64,000 nt of DNA from Compostimonas suwonensis (GTDB lineage: Bacteria > Actinomycetota > Actinomycetes > Actinomycetales > Microbacteriaceae). Location: the NCBI RefSeq assembly GCF_002797855.1, contig NZ_PGFB01000003.1, positions 248,001-312,000 of the forward strand. Direction: 5' to 3'. Positions 32,813 through 40,189 of the stretch are shown here, in pieces. A program made the position numbers and the translations under genes. The stretch's first letter is position 1; each line of letters opens with the position of its first letter. The notes beneath the pieces are model-generated. The model saw nothing but the letters and a program-made list of their open reading frames with translations. It was not told where the DNA came from and made no database searches.

Positions 32813-33292
32813 ATGGCCAGAACATCTTCCCGGGGCAGAAAAGGCATCATCATCGCTCTCGCAGCGGTACTGACGATCACGGGGGCCGGGGTCGCGTTCG
32901 CGTACTGGACCTCGACAGGCACCGGTGTGGGCGAGGCCACGACCGGTGAGAGCGTCGCCTTCACCATCACCAGTGACCCCGCCGTCGGCACCATCGCGCC
33001 GGGCAGCGACGGCCAGACCGTCGACTTCACGGTCACCAACCCGGGCGAGGGCACGCAGAGCCTCACCGAGGTGACGGTCTCGCTGGCCACCGCCGACGGC
33101 ACGCCGTGGGTGCCGACCGGTGACTGCCTGGTCGCCGACTACACGGCCACCATCAGCACGGCGCCCCCGGCCGGGGAGATCGCAGCCGGTGGCGAGGTGG
33201 ACGGCACCGCGACGGTGACGCTCACGAACACCGCCGTGAACCAGGACGACTGCCAGGGCCAGGACGTCCCGCTGTACTTCGAAGCCTCCTAG
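32813..33292 (+). CDS. SipW-type secreted protein, TasA/camelysin-like
   Basis: The 159-residue protein begins with a SipW-type signal peptide (GIIIALAAVLTITGAGVAFA followed by YWTSTGTG), the pattern used by TasA/CalY fibre proteins and by a large group of actinobacterial secreted proteins. The mature part is a single beta-sandwich-like domain (VDFTVTNPGEGTQSLTEVTV) with a C-terminal pair of Cys residues (DCLVADY ... NQDDCQGQDVPLYF). ATG 32813 has a GAGGGGGC ribosome site. A related domain is encoded at 34958-35464, with a DUF3494 gene between. A surface-fibre or matrix role is possible but unproven; no SipW-type signal peptidase gene is in the window. Confidence 0.78.
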   Translation: MARTSSRGRKGIIIALAAVLTITGAGVAFAYWTSTGTGVGEATTGESVAFTITSDPAVGTIAPGSDGQTVDFTVTNPGEGTQSLTEVTVSLATADGTPWVPTGDCLVADYTATISTAPPAGEIAAGGEVDGTATVTLTNTAVNQDDCQGQDVPLYFEAS

Positions 33293-33316
33293 GCCCTGGC
33301 GACCCACCCGAATGCT

Positions 33317-33348
33317 CGGGATGCGCCGCCGTCACGCGGCGCATCCCG
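33317..33348 (+). terminator. Hairpin after the TasA-like gene
   Basis: A perfect 13-bp stem (CGGGATGCGCCGC at 33317-33329 with complement 33336-33348), 6-nt loop, followed by GTTCTT. It starts 24 bp after the stop codon. Confidence 0.8.
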
Positions 33349-33377
33349 GTTCTTCGGTCAACAGATTGCTGTCGATC

Positions 33378-34826
33378 ATGAGCAAGACCACCGGTCGTGT
33401 TCGAGCCCGCGGTGATCGTCGCGTCACCCGCGGGGGAGGCCCGGCGACCGTCGTGCTCGCTCTGTTCCTGACCGTCGCGACCGGTGCCGCCTCGGCTTCC
33501 GCTTCGTGGAGCGCGAGCGGCACGGCATCCGTCGTCGCGGTGACGGGAACGCTGTCCCCGCCCCTCGACGTCACGGTGCCGTCGACGGCCATGAGCGACG
33601 TGCCGGTGAGCTGGACCGCGGCGAGCGTCGGCGTCGGCTCGTCGGGCTACTACGTCACGCGGCATCCGGTCGATCTCGGCGACCCGGTCGATCCCGGCGA
33701 CCCGGCAGACCCGGGCGTCGCCGTCTGCGCGAGCAGCCCGGCCTCGCCGATCACCACCACCGCGTGCACGGACGCCGCGGTGCCCGACGGCTCCTATCAC
33801 TACGTCGTCACCGCCGTCCACACCTCCTGGACCGCGACCAGCGCACCGAGCGAGCCCGTGACCGTGGTCAACGCCAGCGCGCTCGTCGTCACCACCCAGC
33901 CCACGGACACCCTCGAGGACGAGCCGATCTCGCCGGCCCCGACGGTCGCCCTCGTGACGGCCGCAGGAGATCCCTTCCCCTCGGCCGGCGTGCCCGTGAC
34001 CCTCACGATCGGCAGCAACCCTGCCGGTGGAGCGCTGGCGGGGACGACGACGGTCGACACCGATGCGAGCGGCCTGGCATCCTTCGTCGGGCTGGCCATC
34101 GACGCCTCGGGGGCCGGCTACAGCCTGAGCGCCACCTCGCCCGGGCTGACACCCGCGAGCAGCGACCCGTTCACCGTGATCGAGCCGTTCCTGGGTGCGG
34201 CCCGGAGCTTCTCGGTGCTGGCGGGCTCCGTGATCAGCGGCGGGATGACGGCGCTCAGCGGCGACCTCGGCGTGAGCCCGGGCACGACGGTAACCGGCTT
34301 CCCTCCCGGCACGCTCGGGGGCGACATCCATGCCGGCGACCCGGCCGCGGCAGACGCCCAGCTCGCACTCACAGAAGCCTACGACGAGCTGCTGGCACGA
34401 GCACCGGATGCCGCGGTGAGCGGAGACCTGGGAGGTCTCACCCTCACCCCGGGCACCTATCACGCCACGGCCGCGCTCCTGCTCACGGGCACGCTGATCT
34501 TCGACGCCCGGGGCGACCCCGACGCGGTCTTCGTCGTGCGGACCGACGCCGAGCTCTCCACGGCCGCGGGCAGCGTCGTCGAGCTGGTCGACGGCGCTCA
34601 GGCATCCAACGTCTTCTGGGTCGTCGCGGCCGCCGCGGGTACGGGGGAGGACTCCGTGTTCGCCGGCACGATCCTCGCACTGGGCGCCATCACCCTCGGC
34701 GACGCGGCCACGCTCACCGGGCGCGCCCTGTCGCGCAGCCCCGTCACGCTGTCGGCGAGCGTCGTCACCGGTGTCGCGCCCGCTGCCACTCGGGCCGCCG
34801 AGCTCGGGCGGGCGGGGCCACCATGA
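33378..34826 (+). CDS. DUF3494 ice-binding-like secreted protein without its own anchor
   Basis: The 482-residue protein has a signal peptide (VVLALFLTVATGAASASASW), a fibronectin-like domain (about 55-170; SGYYVTRHP, GSYHYVVTAVHTSW), a second Ig-like domain (about 175-275), and a full DUF3494 domain (about 278-470; FLGAARSFSVLAGSVISGG, GDLGVSPGTTVTGFPPG, DLGGLTLTPGTYHAT, NVFWVVAAAAG). It ends abruptly (ELGRAGPP) with no linker or sorting signal, unlike its paralogue at 31319-32551. A complete LPGTG sorting signal starts at 34823 in the -1 frame, overlapping this stop (ATGA). The start ATG 33378 is the first in-frame Met before the signal; no strong ribosome site is seen. Confidence 0.82.
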   Translation: MSKTTGRVRARGDRRVTRGGGPATVVLALFLTVATGAASASASWSASGTASVVAVTGTLSPPLDVTVPSTAMSDVPVSWTAASVGVGSSGYYVTRHPVDLGDPVDPGDPADPGVAVCASSPASPITTTACTDAAVPDGSYHYVVTAVHTSWTATSAPSEPVTVVNASALVVTTQPTDTLEDEPISPAPTVALVTAAGDPFPSAGVPVTLTIGSNPAGGALAGTTTVDTDASGLASFVGLAIDASGAGYSLSATSPGLTPASSDPFTVIEPFLGAARSFSVLAGSVISGGMTALSGDLGVSPGTTVTGFPPGTLGGDIHAGDPAAADAQLALTEAYDELLARAPDAAVSGDLGGLTLTPGTYHATAALLLTGTLIFDARGDPDAVFVVRTDAELSTAAGSVVELVDGAQASNVFWVVAAAAGTGEDSVFAGTILALGAITLGDAATLTGRALSRSPVTLSASVVTGVAPAATRAAELGRAGPP

Positions 34827-34957
34827 ACTGCGGACCGCTGCCCGGCACGGGCCTCGACGCGCATCCCGGCGTGCTGCTGCTCGTCGCGATCGCCTGCCTC
34901 CTCGTCGGCGCGATGATCGTGCTCGCCTCACGGGCGAGGGCGAAGAGGAGGGCGCAG
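34823..34957 (+). other. Stranded sortase signal (LPGTG-TM-RRAKRR) in the -1 frame
   Basis: From ATG 34823 the frame reads MNCGPLPGTGLDAHPGVLLL, a hydrophobic helix (VAIACLLVGAMIVLAS) and RARAKRR, a textbook C-terminal wall-sorting signal. It overlaps the preceding DUF3494 stop by 4 nt and continues without a stop into the next gene. A -1 frameshift would attach it to the DUF3494 protein; reinitiation at the ATGA would give it an odd N-terminal position on the next protein. Confidence 0.7.
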
Positions 34958-35464
34958 ATGACGGCGGGTCCGGGGTCGGGCGCGTCGTCTCCGGGCGCGG
35001 CCGTCGTGCTGCTGATGATCCTCGTCGTGGGCGGGGCCGTCGCGATCGGCCCGGCGCCGCCCGCTCAGGCCGCCGGCTCGGCGGGGTCGGCGAGCTCCGG
35101 CTGTGTCGCGGCCGACGACTTCCTGACCGTCATCCAGACCTCGACCATGGCGGGCCTCGCGCCCGGGGTCGCGCCCGTTCCCATCGCGGGTCTCGTCGTC
35201 AACAACAGCGCAGACAGCACGCACATCGTCGCGGTCGAGGTGGAGATCTCCTCGGTCGCCGTCGCGCCCGGATCGCCGGTCGGGAGCTGCGACGCGAGCG
35301 ACTACGTTCTGCTCGACACGCGGATGCCGGTGGACCGCACCCTCGGCCCCGGGGCGTCCGCCTCGTTCGCCGGGGCATCCATCGGCTTCAGCGACAGCGC
35401 CGTGGATCAGGACGCGTGCCAGCGCGCCACCATCCACCTGCTCTACACGGCGAACCCGCGATGA
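34958..35464 (+). CDS. Small secreted protein related to the 32813 TasA-like protein
   Basis: ATG 34958 is chosen because AGAGGAGGGC lies 5-13 nt upstream and it starts a complete signal peptide (GAAVVLLMILVVGGAVAIGP, cleavage near AQA-AG). The 168-residue product has a mature domain whose end (CDASDYVLLDTRM ... AVDQDACQRATIHLLYTA) aligns with the end of the 32813 product (CLVADYTATIST ... AVNQDDCQGQDVPLYFEA), so the two are paralogues. The same frame is open upstream to 34823 through a sorting signal. It is likely secreted with the DUF3494 protein as part of one surface assembly; the function is unknown. Confidence 0.68.
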   Translation: MTAGPGSGASSPGAAVVLLMILVVGGAVAIGPAPPAQAAGSAGSASSGCVAADDFLTVIQTSTMAGLAPGVAPVPIAGLVVNNSADSTHIVAVEVEISSVAVAPGSPVGSCDASDYVLLDTRMPVDRTLGPGASASFAGASIGFSDSAVDQDACQRATIHLLYTANPR

Positions 35465-35470
35465 CACGGC

Positions 35471-35944
35471 TCAGCTCGTGCGCCCGAGGCTCCTCCGGAT
35501 CAGCCAGGTGCGGATGATCCACGCAGTGGGGAGGTGGCCGACGGCGAGCACGACCGTCGCCGCAGCGAGCCACCAGGTTCCGAGCCATCCCGCCGTCGCG
35601 GCGAAAGCGAGCACCGGGAAGACCGCCATCGGAACGGGGATCGGGCCGAGCGGCTCGTAGAGGCGGGCGAAGCGGCGCCCCGTGAGGAGGTAGCGCAGCC
35701 AGAGCGCCCAGTAGGCGCCCACGAAGACGACGAGGAGCAGCAGCCACCCGTCGAGGTGCGGCGGGCCGCCAGTGAGCGCGGGCGCGACCAGACATCCGGC
35801 CTGACCCGCGCGCTCGGCGGCGCTGAGCGCGAAGCCGGTCGAGGGCACGGGCTTCGGCTGGTCTCTCGGAGGCCAGGCGAGCAGCAGCAGGTTCGGGGCG
35901 AGGATCGCGAGCGAGACGAGAAGACCGGCAACCGAGAACTCCAT
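35471..35944 (-). CDS. Small membrane protein of unknown function
   Basis: The 157-residue protein has about four hydrophobic helices (MEFSVAGLLVSLAILAPNLL; LDGWLLLLVVFVGAYWALW; PMAVFPVLAFAATAGWL; LAAATVVLAVGHLPTAWII). ATG 35944 is preceded at 6 nt by CATGCT, a -10-like hexamer. The stop lies 6 nt from the convergent secreted-protein stop. It is divergent from the AI-2E-type transporter gene. The family was not recognised. Confidence 0.72.
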   Translation of the reverse strand: MEFSVAGLLVSLAILAPNLLLLAWPPRDQPKPVPSTGFALSAAERAGQAGCLVAPALTGGPPHLDGWLLLLVVFVGAYWALWLRYLLTGRRFARLYEPLGPIPVPMAVFPVLAFAATAGWLGTWWLAAATVVLAVGHLPTAWIIRTWLIRRSLGRTS

Positions 35945-35983
35945 ACCCACAGCATGGCGCACGTGCGGGTCGCCTCCCACCAC

Positions 35984-35989
35984 TACAGT
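35984..35989 (+). promoter_or_regulatory. -10 box of the AI-2E-family gene
   Basis: TACAGT ends 8 nt before ATG 35998; leaderless or near-leaderless. Confidence 0.4.
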
Positions 35990-35997
35990 GAGCACAC

Positions 35998-37107
35998 ATG
36001 AGACGTCATCATCCCCAGGATCCGGCCACCGGCGACCCGGCGGCCGTCGCGGCTCCTGAGACGCCGCCCTCCCGTCCCGGCCCGTTCCTCTGGGGCTACA
36101 TCGTCACCCTCGGCGCTGTGGGCGCGGTCATCACGGGTCTCGCCCTCTACGGCCTGCGGTCGATCATCTTCTCGATCTTCCTCGCGCTGTTCGCGACCGT
36201 CGCCCTCGACCCGCTCGTGCGCTGGTTCGAGCGCCGTCACTTCACCCGGGCCTGGGCTCTCGTGACCGTCATCCTGCTCATCGTGGCGTTTCTCGTGGCC
36301 ATCATCTGGGTGATCCTGCCGTTCATCATCACCCAGATCCAGCAGCTCGCGGTCTCGATCCCGGCCGAGATCCAGAATCTCCGGGCGCAAGGATGGTTCG
36401 ACCCGACCAATGAGGCGAGCAACGGGGTCGTGGGCACCGTGCTCAACTGGATCGCCTCGGAGATCACCGACCCGAAGGTGTGGGCGGCGGTCGGCTCGGG
36501 GGCCGTGGGCATCGGGCTCTCGATCATCGACGGCATCACCTCGGGGTTCTTCATCGCGATCCTGACCATCTACTTCATCGGCACCTACGACGCCACCAAG
36601 CAGGCCGCCTACAGGCTCATCTCGGCCTCCAAGCGCCCGACCTTCACGAGCTACGCCGAGCGGATCCTGCGCAACTTCGGCAAGTACCTGAGCGGCATGG
36701 TCATCCTCGCGTTCTTCAACGCCGTCTTCAGCACGATCCTGCTTCTCCTCGCGGGTGTGCCGGGAGCGTTCCTCATCGGCATCGTCGCCTTCTTCATCAC
36801 CCTCATCCCGCTCATCGGCACGGTGCTCACCACCATCGGGATGACGATCTTCGCCTTCATCCACTCGCCGGTGTCGGGGCTCGTGGTGCTGGTGCTCATG
36901 CTCATCTACATGCAGGTGGAGGCATACGTGCTCACCCCGAAGGTCATGAGCAAGGCGGTGCAGATCCCCGGATCGGTCGTGCTCATCTCGGCCCTCGCCG
37001 GCGGCACGCTCTTCGGCCTGCCGGGAGCGCTCGTCGCAATTCCGATCTCGGCCGGCGTCATCCTGATCATCACCGACGTCGTGATGCCCCGCAAAGAGCG
37101 GTCCTGA
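35998..37107 (+). CDS. AI-2E family (PerM-like) membrane transporter
   Basis: The 369-residue protein has a Pro-rich cytoplasmic N-terminus (about 1-28) and seven to eight membrane helices in the order of the AI-2E/PerM family, with the conserved middle region (GKYLSGMVILAFFNAVFSTI), the FLIGIVAFFITLIPLIGTVL segment and the VLTPKVMSKAVQIPGSVVLI signature. The family includes the autoinducer-2 exporter TqsA and Na+/H+ antiporter-like members, so the substrate cannot be named. No quorum-sensing genes are nearby. A leaderless promoter is likely. Confidence 0.9.
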   Translation: MRRHHPQDPATGDPAAVAAPETPPSRPGPFLWGYIVTLGAVGAVITGLALYGLRSIIFSIFLALFATVALDPLVRWFERRHFTRAWALVTVILLIVAFLVAIIWVILPFIITQIQQLAVSIPAEIQNLRAQGWFDPTNEASNGVVGTVLNWIASEITDPKVWAAVGSGAVGIGLSIIDGITSGFFIAILTIYFIGTYDATKQAAYRLISASKRPTFTSYAERILRNFGKYLSGMVILAFFNAVFSTILLLLAGVPGAFLIGIVAFFITLIPLIGTVLTTIGMTIFAFIHSPVSGLVVLVLMLIYMQVEAYVLTPKVMSKAVQIPGSVVLISALAGGTLFGLPGALVAIPISAGVILIITDVVMPRKERS

Positions 37108-37117
37108 GCCCGCGGGT

Positions 37118-37175
37118 CTGAGCTCTCGGAACTGAGTTCTCGGAACGGGGCTCTCGGAACGGGGCTCTCGGGGTC
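37118..37175. repeat. Intergenic tandem repeats, ~15 bp
   Basis: Four degenerate copies of a unit close to GGGGCTCTCGGAAC occur right after the transporter stop codon. Confidence 0.75.
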
Positions 37176-37198
37176 GCGGCTCCTGCGTGGCCGCGTGA

Positions 37199-37876
37199 TC
37201 AGCCGGTCTCGGAGCCGTGGCGCCGCTCGCGGCGGGCGCGGCGGCGGGCGCGCCAGCTTCGCGCCTCGCGTTCGGCCTCCTCGCGCTCGCGTTCTCGCTG
37301 CTGCTCCTCGCGCCGGGCTCGGTAGCGTGCCGCCCGGCGCTCCCGCCAGCGCGCGATCTCGCGGTCGACGTCGCGCGTGGGCGTCACCACGGGCGGCCCG
37401 CCCTGGAGCTGCCGGCGTGCCTCGACGACCCGGCGGTTGAAGTCCTCGAGCAGTTCGCGGATGGCCTGCTCCGAGGGAGCGTCGTCCAGTCTCGCGTCGA
37501 GGGCGGCGTTCTCGGTTCGCAGGGTGAGGGCGGGCGGGCCGAGGCCGCTGAGCTGCTCGCGCTCGATCTTGCGGCGGATCCACCAGTCGGGGTCGTAGAC
37601 CTGGTTCAGGCCCTCGAGCGGTTTGCCGGCGCCGGGCAGGTCGTCGAAGTCGCCGCGTCGCATCGCCTGCGCGATCGAGATCTCGACGAACTGGTCGAGC
37701 TGCTGCATAGTCGGCTGTCCGGCCGCGTTCGGCTGTCCGGCCGCGTTCGGCTCGGTCGCCTCTCCGTCTCGTCCCGTGCCCGTGCCCGCCGTGCCGTCGA
37801 GCTCGCTCGCGAGCTTGTCGACCTGGTAGCGGGCGACGTTGAGCCGGGAATCGCTCCGTTCCTTCCTGTCCGCCAC
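37199..37876 (-). CDS. DUF1992 (DnaJC28-like) protein
   Basis: The 225-residue cytoplasmic protein contains the DUF1992 core (about residues 55-125): QLDQFVEISIAQAMRRGDFD, then DLPGAGKPLEG and DPDWWIRRKIEREQL. The C-terminal part is a long Arg/Glu-rich helix (RWRERRAARYRARREEQQRE), probably a coiled coil. A PNAAGQPNAAGQ duplication precedes the core. Start GTG 37876 is supported by a -10 box 7 nt upstream. The family is widespread and related to human DNAJC28, but its function is not established; a chaperone-related role is only inferred. Confidence 0.85.
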   Translation of the reverse strand: MADRKERSDSRLNVARYQVDKLASELDGTAGTGTGRDGEATEPNAAGQPNAAGQPTMQQLDQFVEISIAQAMRRGDFDDLPGAGKPLEGLNQVYDPDWWIRRKIEREQLSGLGPPALTLRTENAALDARLDDAPSEQAIRELLEDFNRRVVEARRQLQGGPPVVTPTRDVDREIARWRERRAARYRARREEQQREREREEAEREARSWRARRRARRERRHGSETG

Positions 37877-37883
37877 GTCATCC

Positions 37884-37889
37884 AGCCTA
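37884..37889 (-). promoter_or_regulatory. -10 box of the DUF1992 gene
   Basis: TAGGCT (minus strand) ends 7 nt before GTG 37876. Confidence 0.4.
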
Positions 37890-38011
37890 GGTTTCTCGCA
37901 CGCGAGTCGCCAAGAACCGGCCGATGTCGTGGGCCGACATCGTGGATCGGCAGACGGTTCTCGGCGACTCGGGGCGTGCGGGGCCGTGAGAGGCCGCGAT
38001 AGATTGCGCGA

Positions 38012-38017
38012 TAGATT
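38012..38017 (+). promoter_or_regulatory. -10 box of the acyltransferase gene
   Basis: TAGATT ends 6 nt before ATG 38024. It lies in the second of two GCGATAGATTG direct repeats. Confidence 0.45.
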
Positions 38018-38023
38018 GTGAGG

Positions 38024-39178
38024 ATGGCGGATCTCCCCGTGCTCGCGTCGTCAGCGAGACCCGGTGCATCCGCCTCCGCGTCCCCTGCCGCTCTCGGCGC
38101 CGGCCGCCTGATCTGGGTCGACGCGGCGCGCGGACTGTGCGTCGTGGCCGTGGTCATGCTGCACTTCCGGATCTTCGTCTACGGCGAGCTCTCGCCGCCC
38201 AGCAACGGCATCGCGGTGTGGACCCAGTTCACCGAGTTCTTCGGCGGCTTCCGGCTGCCGCTGCTCTTCGCCATCTCGGGGCTCGTCGTCTCGCAGCGGG
38301 TGCGCAACGGCTGGTCCGACCGCCGCAACCTCGCGCGCGTGGCATCCACCTACTGGATCTACGCGGTCTGGCTGTGCGTCTTCGGCCTGATGTCCGCGAT
38401 CGTGGTCGGGCACAACGTGCCGTTCCGGGTCAACTCGTGGGGCTCGTTCTTCTCCCAGCTCCTCGTTCCCGACACCACGCTCTGGTTCGTCTTCGCGCTC
38501 GTGCTCTACCTCGTGCTGCTCACCTCGCTGCGGCGGGTGCATCCGGCGATCGTGCTGGGCGGCCTCGCGCTCGTCTCGATCGTGTCCGGGCTCGTGCCGG
38601 AGGAGGACGCCGAGGCGCTCTGGCTGCACGTCGTGTACTACGCCGTCTTCTTCGCCGTCGGGGTGTATCTGCGGCCCGCCCTCGAATGGTTCGCGACGAA
38701 CGAGCTGTGGGCGAAGAGCGTCGCCGCCCTGGGCCTGTTCATCATCTGCGAGAAGCTGTGGGAGCTGACCTCCCAGGGCGACATGGTCGAGAGCACCGCG
38801 CGGCTGTTCCGCGACGCCGCCGCGATCGTGCTGGCGACGACCGTCGTCGCGCTCGCCTCGAGGCTGCCCGTCTTCGCGCGCACGGCGTCGGCGATCGGCC
38901 GGCAGACGCTGCCCGTCTTCATCCTGCAGCTGCCCGTGATCTGGGTGCTCGTGCTGCTCCCGGTGGTCGAGGACTCCCTGACGATCCCGCTCGTGCGGTA
39001 CACCGCGCCGATCCTCGGAACGATCGTCATCGTCGTGGTTTCGCTCCTCGTGCATCGGTTTATGCTGCGCACGCCGCTGCGTCACCTGTTCCAGCTGCCC
39101 GCGTCGTGGAGCGACCGCATCCGGCACGGGTCCCGGCGCGAGGCCCGAGCGGCAGCGGCGGCATCCGAGCAGGGCTGA
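38024..39178 (+). CDS. Acyltransferase-3 family membrane protein
   Basis: The 384-residue integral membrane protein follows the acyltransferase-3 pattern: a soluble N-terminus, then RLIWVDAARGLCVVAVVMLH with the conserved Arg/Asp and His of the first helix, and about ten hydrophobic helices (for example FFGGFRLPLLFAISGLVVSQ and TLPVFILQLPVIWVLVLLPV). Family members move acyl groups (often acetyl) onto surface or exported sugars. The acceptor is unknown and no polysaccharide cluster adjoins. ATG 38024 is preferred to GTG 38018 because of the -10 box position. Confidence 0.85.
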   Translation: MADLPVLASSARPGASASASPAALGAGRLIWVDAARGLCVVAVVMLHFRIFVYGELSPPSNGIAVWTQFTEFFGGFRLPLLFAISGLVVSQRVRNGWSDRRNLARVASTYWIYAVWLCVFGLMSAIVVGHNVPFRVNSWGSFFSQLLVPDTTLWFVFALVLYLVLLTSLRRVHPAIVLGGLALVSIVSGLVPEEDAEALWLHVVYYAVFFAVGVYLRPALEWFATNELWAKSVAALGLFIICEKLWELTSQGDMVESTARLFRDAAAIVLATTVVALASRLPVFARTASAIGRQTLPVFILQLPVIWVLVLLPVVEDSLTIPLVRYTAPILGTIVIVVVSLLVHRFMLRTPLRHLFQLPASWSDRIRHGSRREARAAAAASEQG

Positions 39179-39204
39179 GCCGGGGCGCGCAGCCGGCCGA
39201 CGGG

Positions 39205-40095
39205 TCAGGATGCCGACATGGTGCCGATGACGACGGTCGCGTCGAGCTCCTGCGACCGCACGACGTGTGCCGTGAGCCCGCTGTCGATGAGGATCGCCAC
39301 GGTCAGCGGAGCCTGACGCTCGCTCGTCTCGATGAGCAGGCGCCCGCCCGGAGCGAGCCACTGCGGTGCCTCGGCGGCGATCCGGCGCTGCACGTCGAGG
39401 CCGTCCGCCCCGCCGTCCAGGGTCACACGCGGCTCGTGGACGCGGGCCTCGGGCGGCATGAGCTCGATCGCCTCGGTGGGCACATAGGGGGCGTTGACCG
39501 CGAGGATGTCGACACGGCCGCGCAGCTCGGAGGGCAGCGGCTCGTAGAGGTCGCCCTCGACCACCCGCCCGCCGGCCGGGACGACGTTCCTGCGGGCCGT
39601 GCGCACCGCCGCGGGCTCGATGTCGGCGGCATACAGCTCGATGCCGTCGATGCGCGCGGCGAGAGCGGTTCCGACCGCGCCCGAGCCGCAGCACAGGTCG
39701 ACGACGACGGCCCCGGGGCGGGCGAGCGCCGCGGCCTGCTCGACGAGGAGCTCGGTGCGACGGCGGGGGACGAAGACGCCGGGATCGACGAGGATGCGCA
39801 GGCCGCAGAACTCCGCCCAGCCGAGGATCGGCTCAAGCGGCAGGCCGGCGAGGCGTCGCCGCACCATCGTGGCGAGCTCGGCGGGTGTGCCGGCGGCCTC
39901 GATGAGCAGGCGCGCCTCGTCTTCGGCGAAGACGCATCCGGCGGCTCGCAGCCGCGCGACGATCTGCGCTTCAGCGAGCGGGGTTTCGGCGAGCGGGGTC
40001 TCGACGATCGGGGTCTCGGCGAGCTCCGTCTCGGTCGGATCCCCTTCGGCGGAGCCGGCTCGGGCGGCGTCGGGTTCAGGCGTGGTGTCGGTCAT
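39205..40095 (-). CDS. PrmC/HemK-like N5-glutamine methyltransferase homologue
   Basis: The 296-residue protein has an N-terminal helical domain and a class I SAM-dependent methylase domain: VVDLCCGSGAVG (SAM-binding motif I), YAADIEPAAV and the catalytic loop NAPYVPTEAIELMPPE. Canonical PrmC/HemK has NPPY; NAPY is typical of a sister group annotated as putative protein N5-glutamine methyltransferase, so it may methylate a protein other than release factors. A leader of about 40 residues has ETPLAETP repeats. A TACGAT box lies 9 nt before the ATG. Convergent with the acyltransferase gene. Confidence 0.85.
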   Translation of the reverse strand: MTDTTPEPDAARAGSAEGDPTETELAETPIVETPLAETPLAEAQIVARLRAAGCVFAEDEARLLIEAAGTPAELATMVRRRLAGLPLEPILGWAEFCGLRILVDPGVFVPRRRTELLVEQAAALARPGAVVVDLCCGSGAVGTALAARIDGIELYAADIEPAAVRTARRNVVPAGGRVVEGDLYEPLPSELRGRVDILAVNAPYVPTEAIELMPPEARVHEPRVTLDGGADGLDVQRRIAAEAPQWLAPGGRLLIETSERQAPLTVAILIDSGLTAHVVRSQELDATVVIGTMSAS

Positions 40096-40104
40096 CGGAG
40101 GGCA

Positions 40105-40110
40105 ATCGTA
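40105..40110 (-). promoter_or_regulatory. -10 box of the methyltransferase gene
   Basis: TACGAT (minus strand) lies 9 nt before ATG 40095, the same spacing as galU. Confidence 0.4.
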
Positions 40111-40189
40111 TCCGAGCGGATGTCTGGGCGTGCACAGGGTCTCTCGGTATCGTTCTGTATCGTCCGTTGACTTGAAAGGCGCCCCCACG

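Noticed and set aside
33506-34822. Upstream part of the 652-codon frame running to 35464
   Set aside because: Before 34823 this frame is out of phase with the DUF3494 gene and reads as Arg-rich noise. Only the part from the LPGTG signal onward is meaningful.
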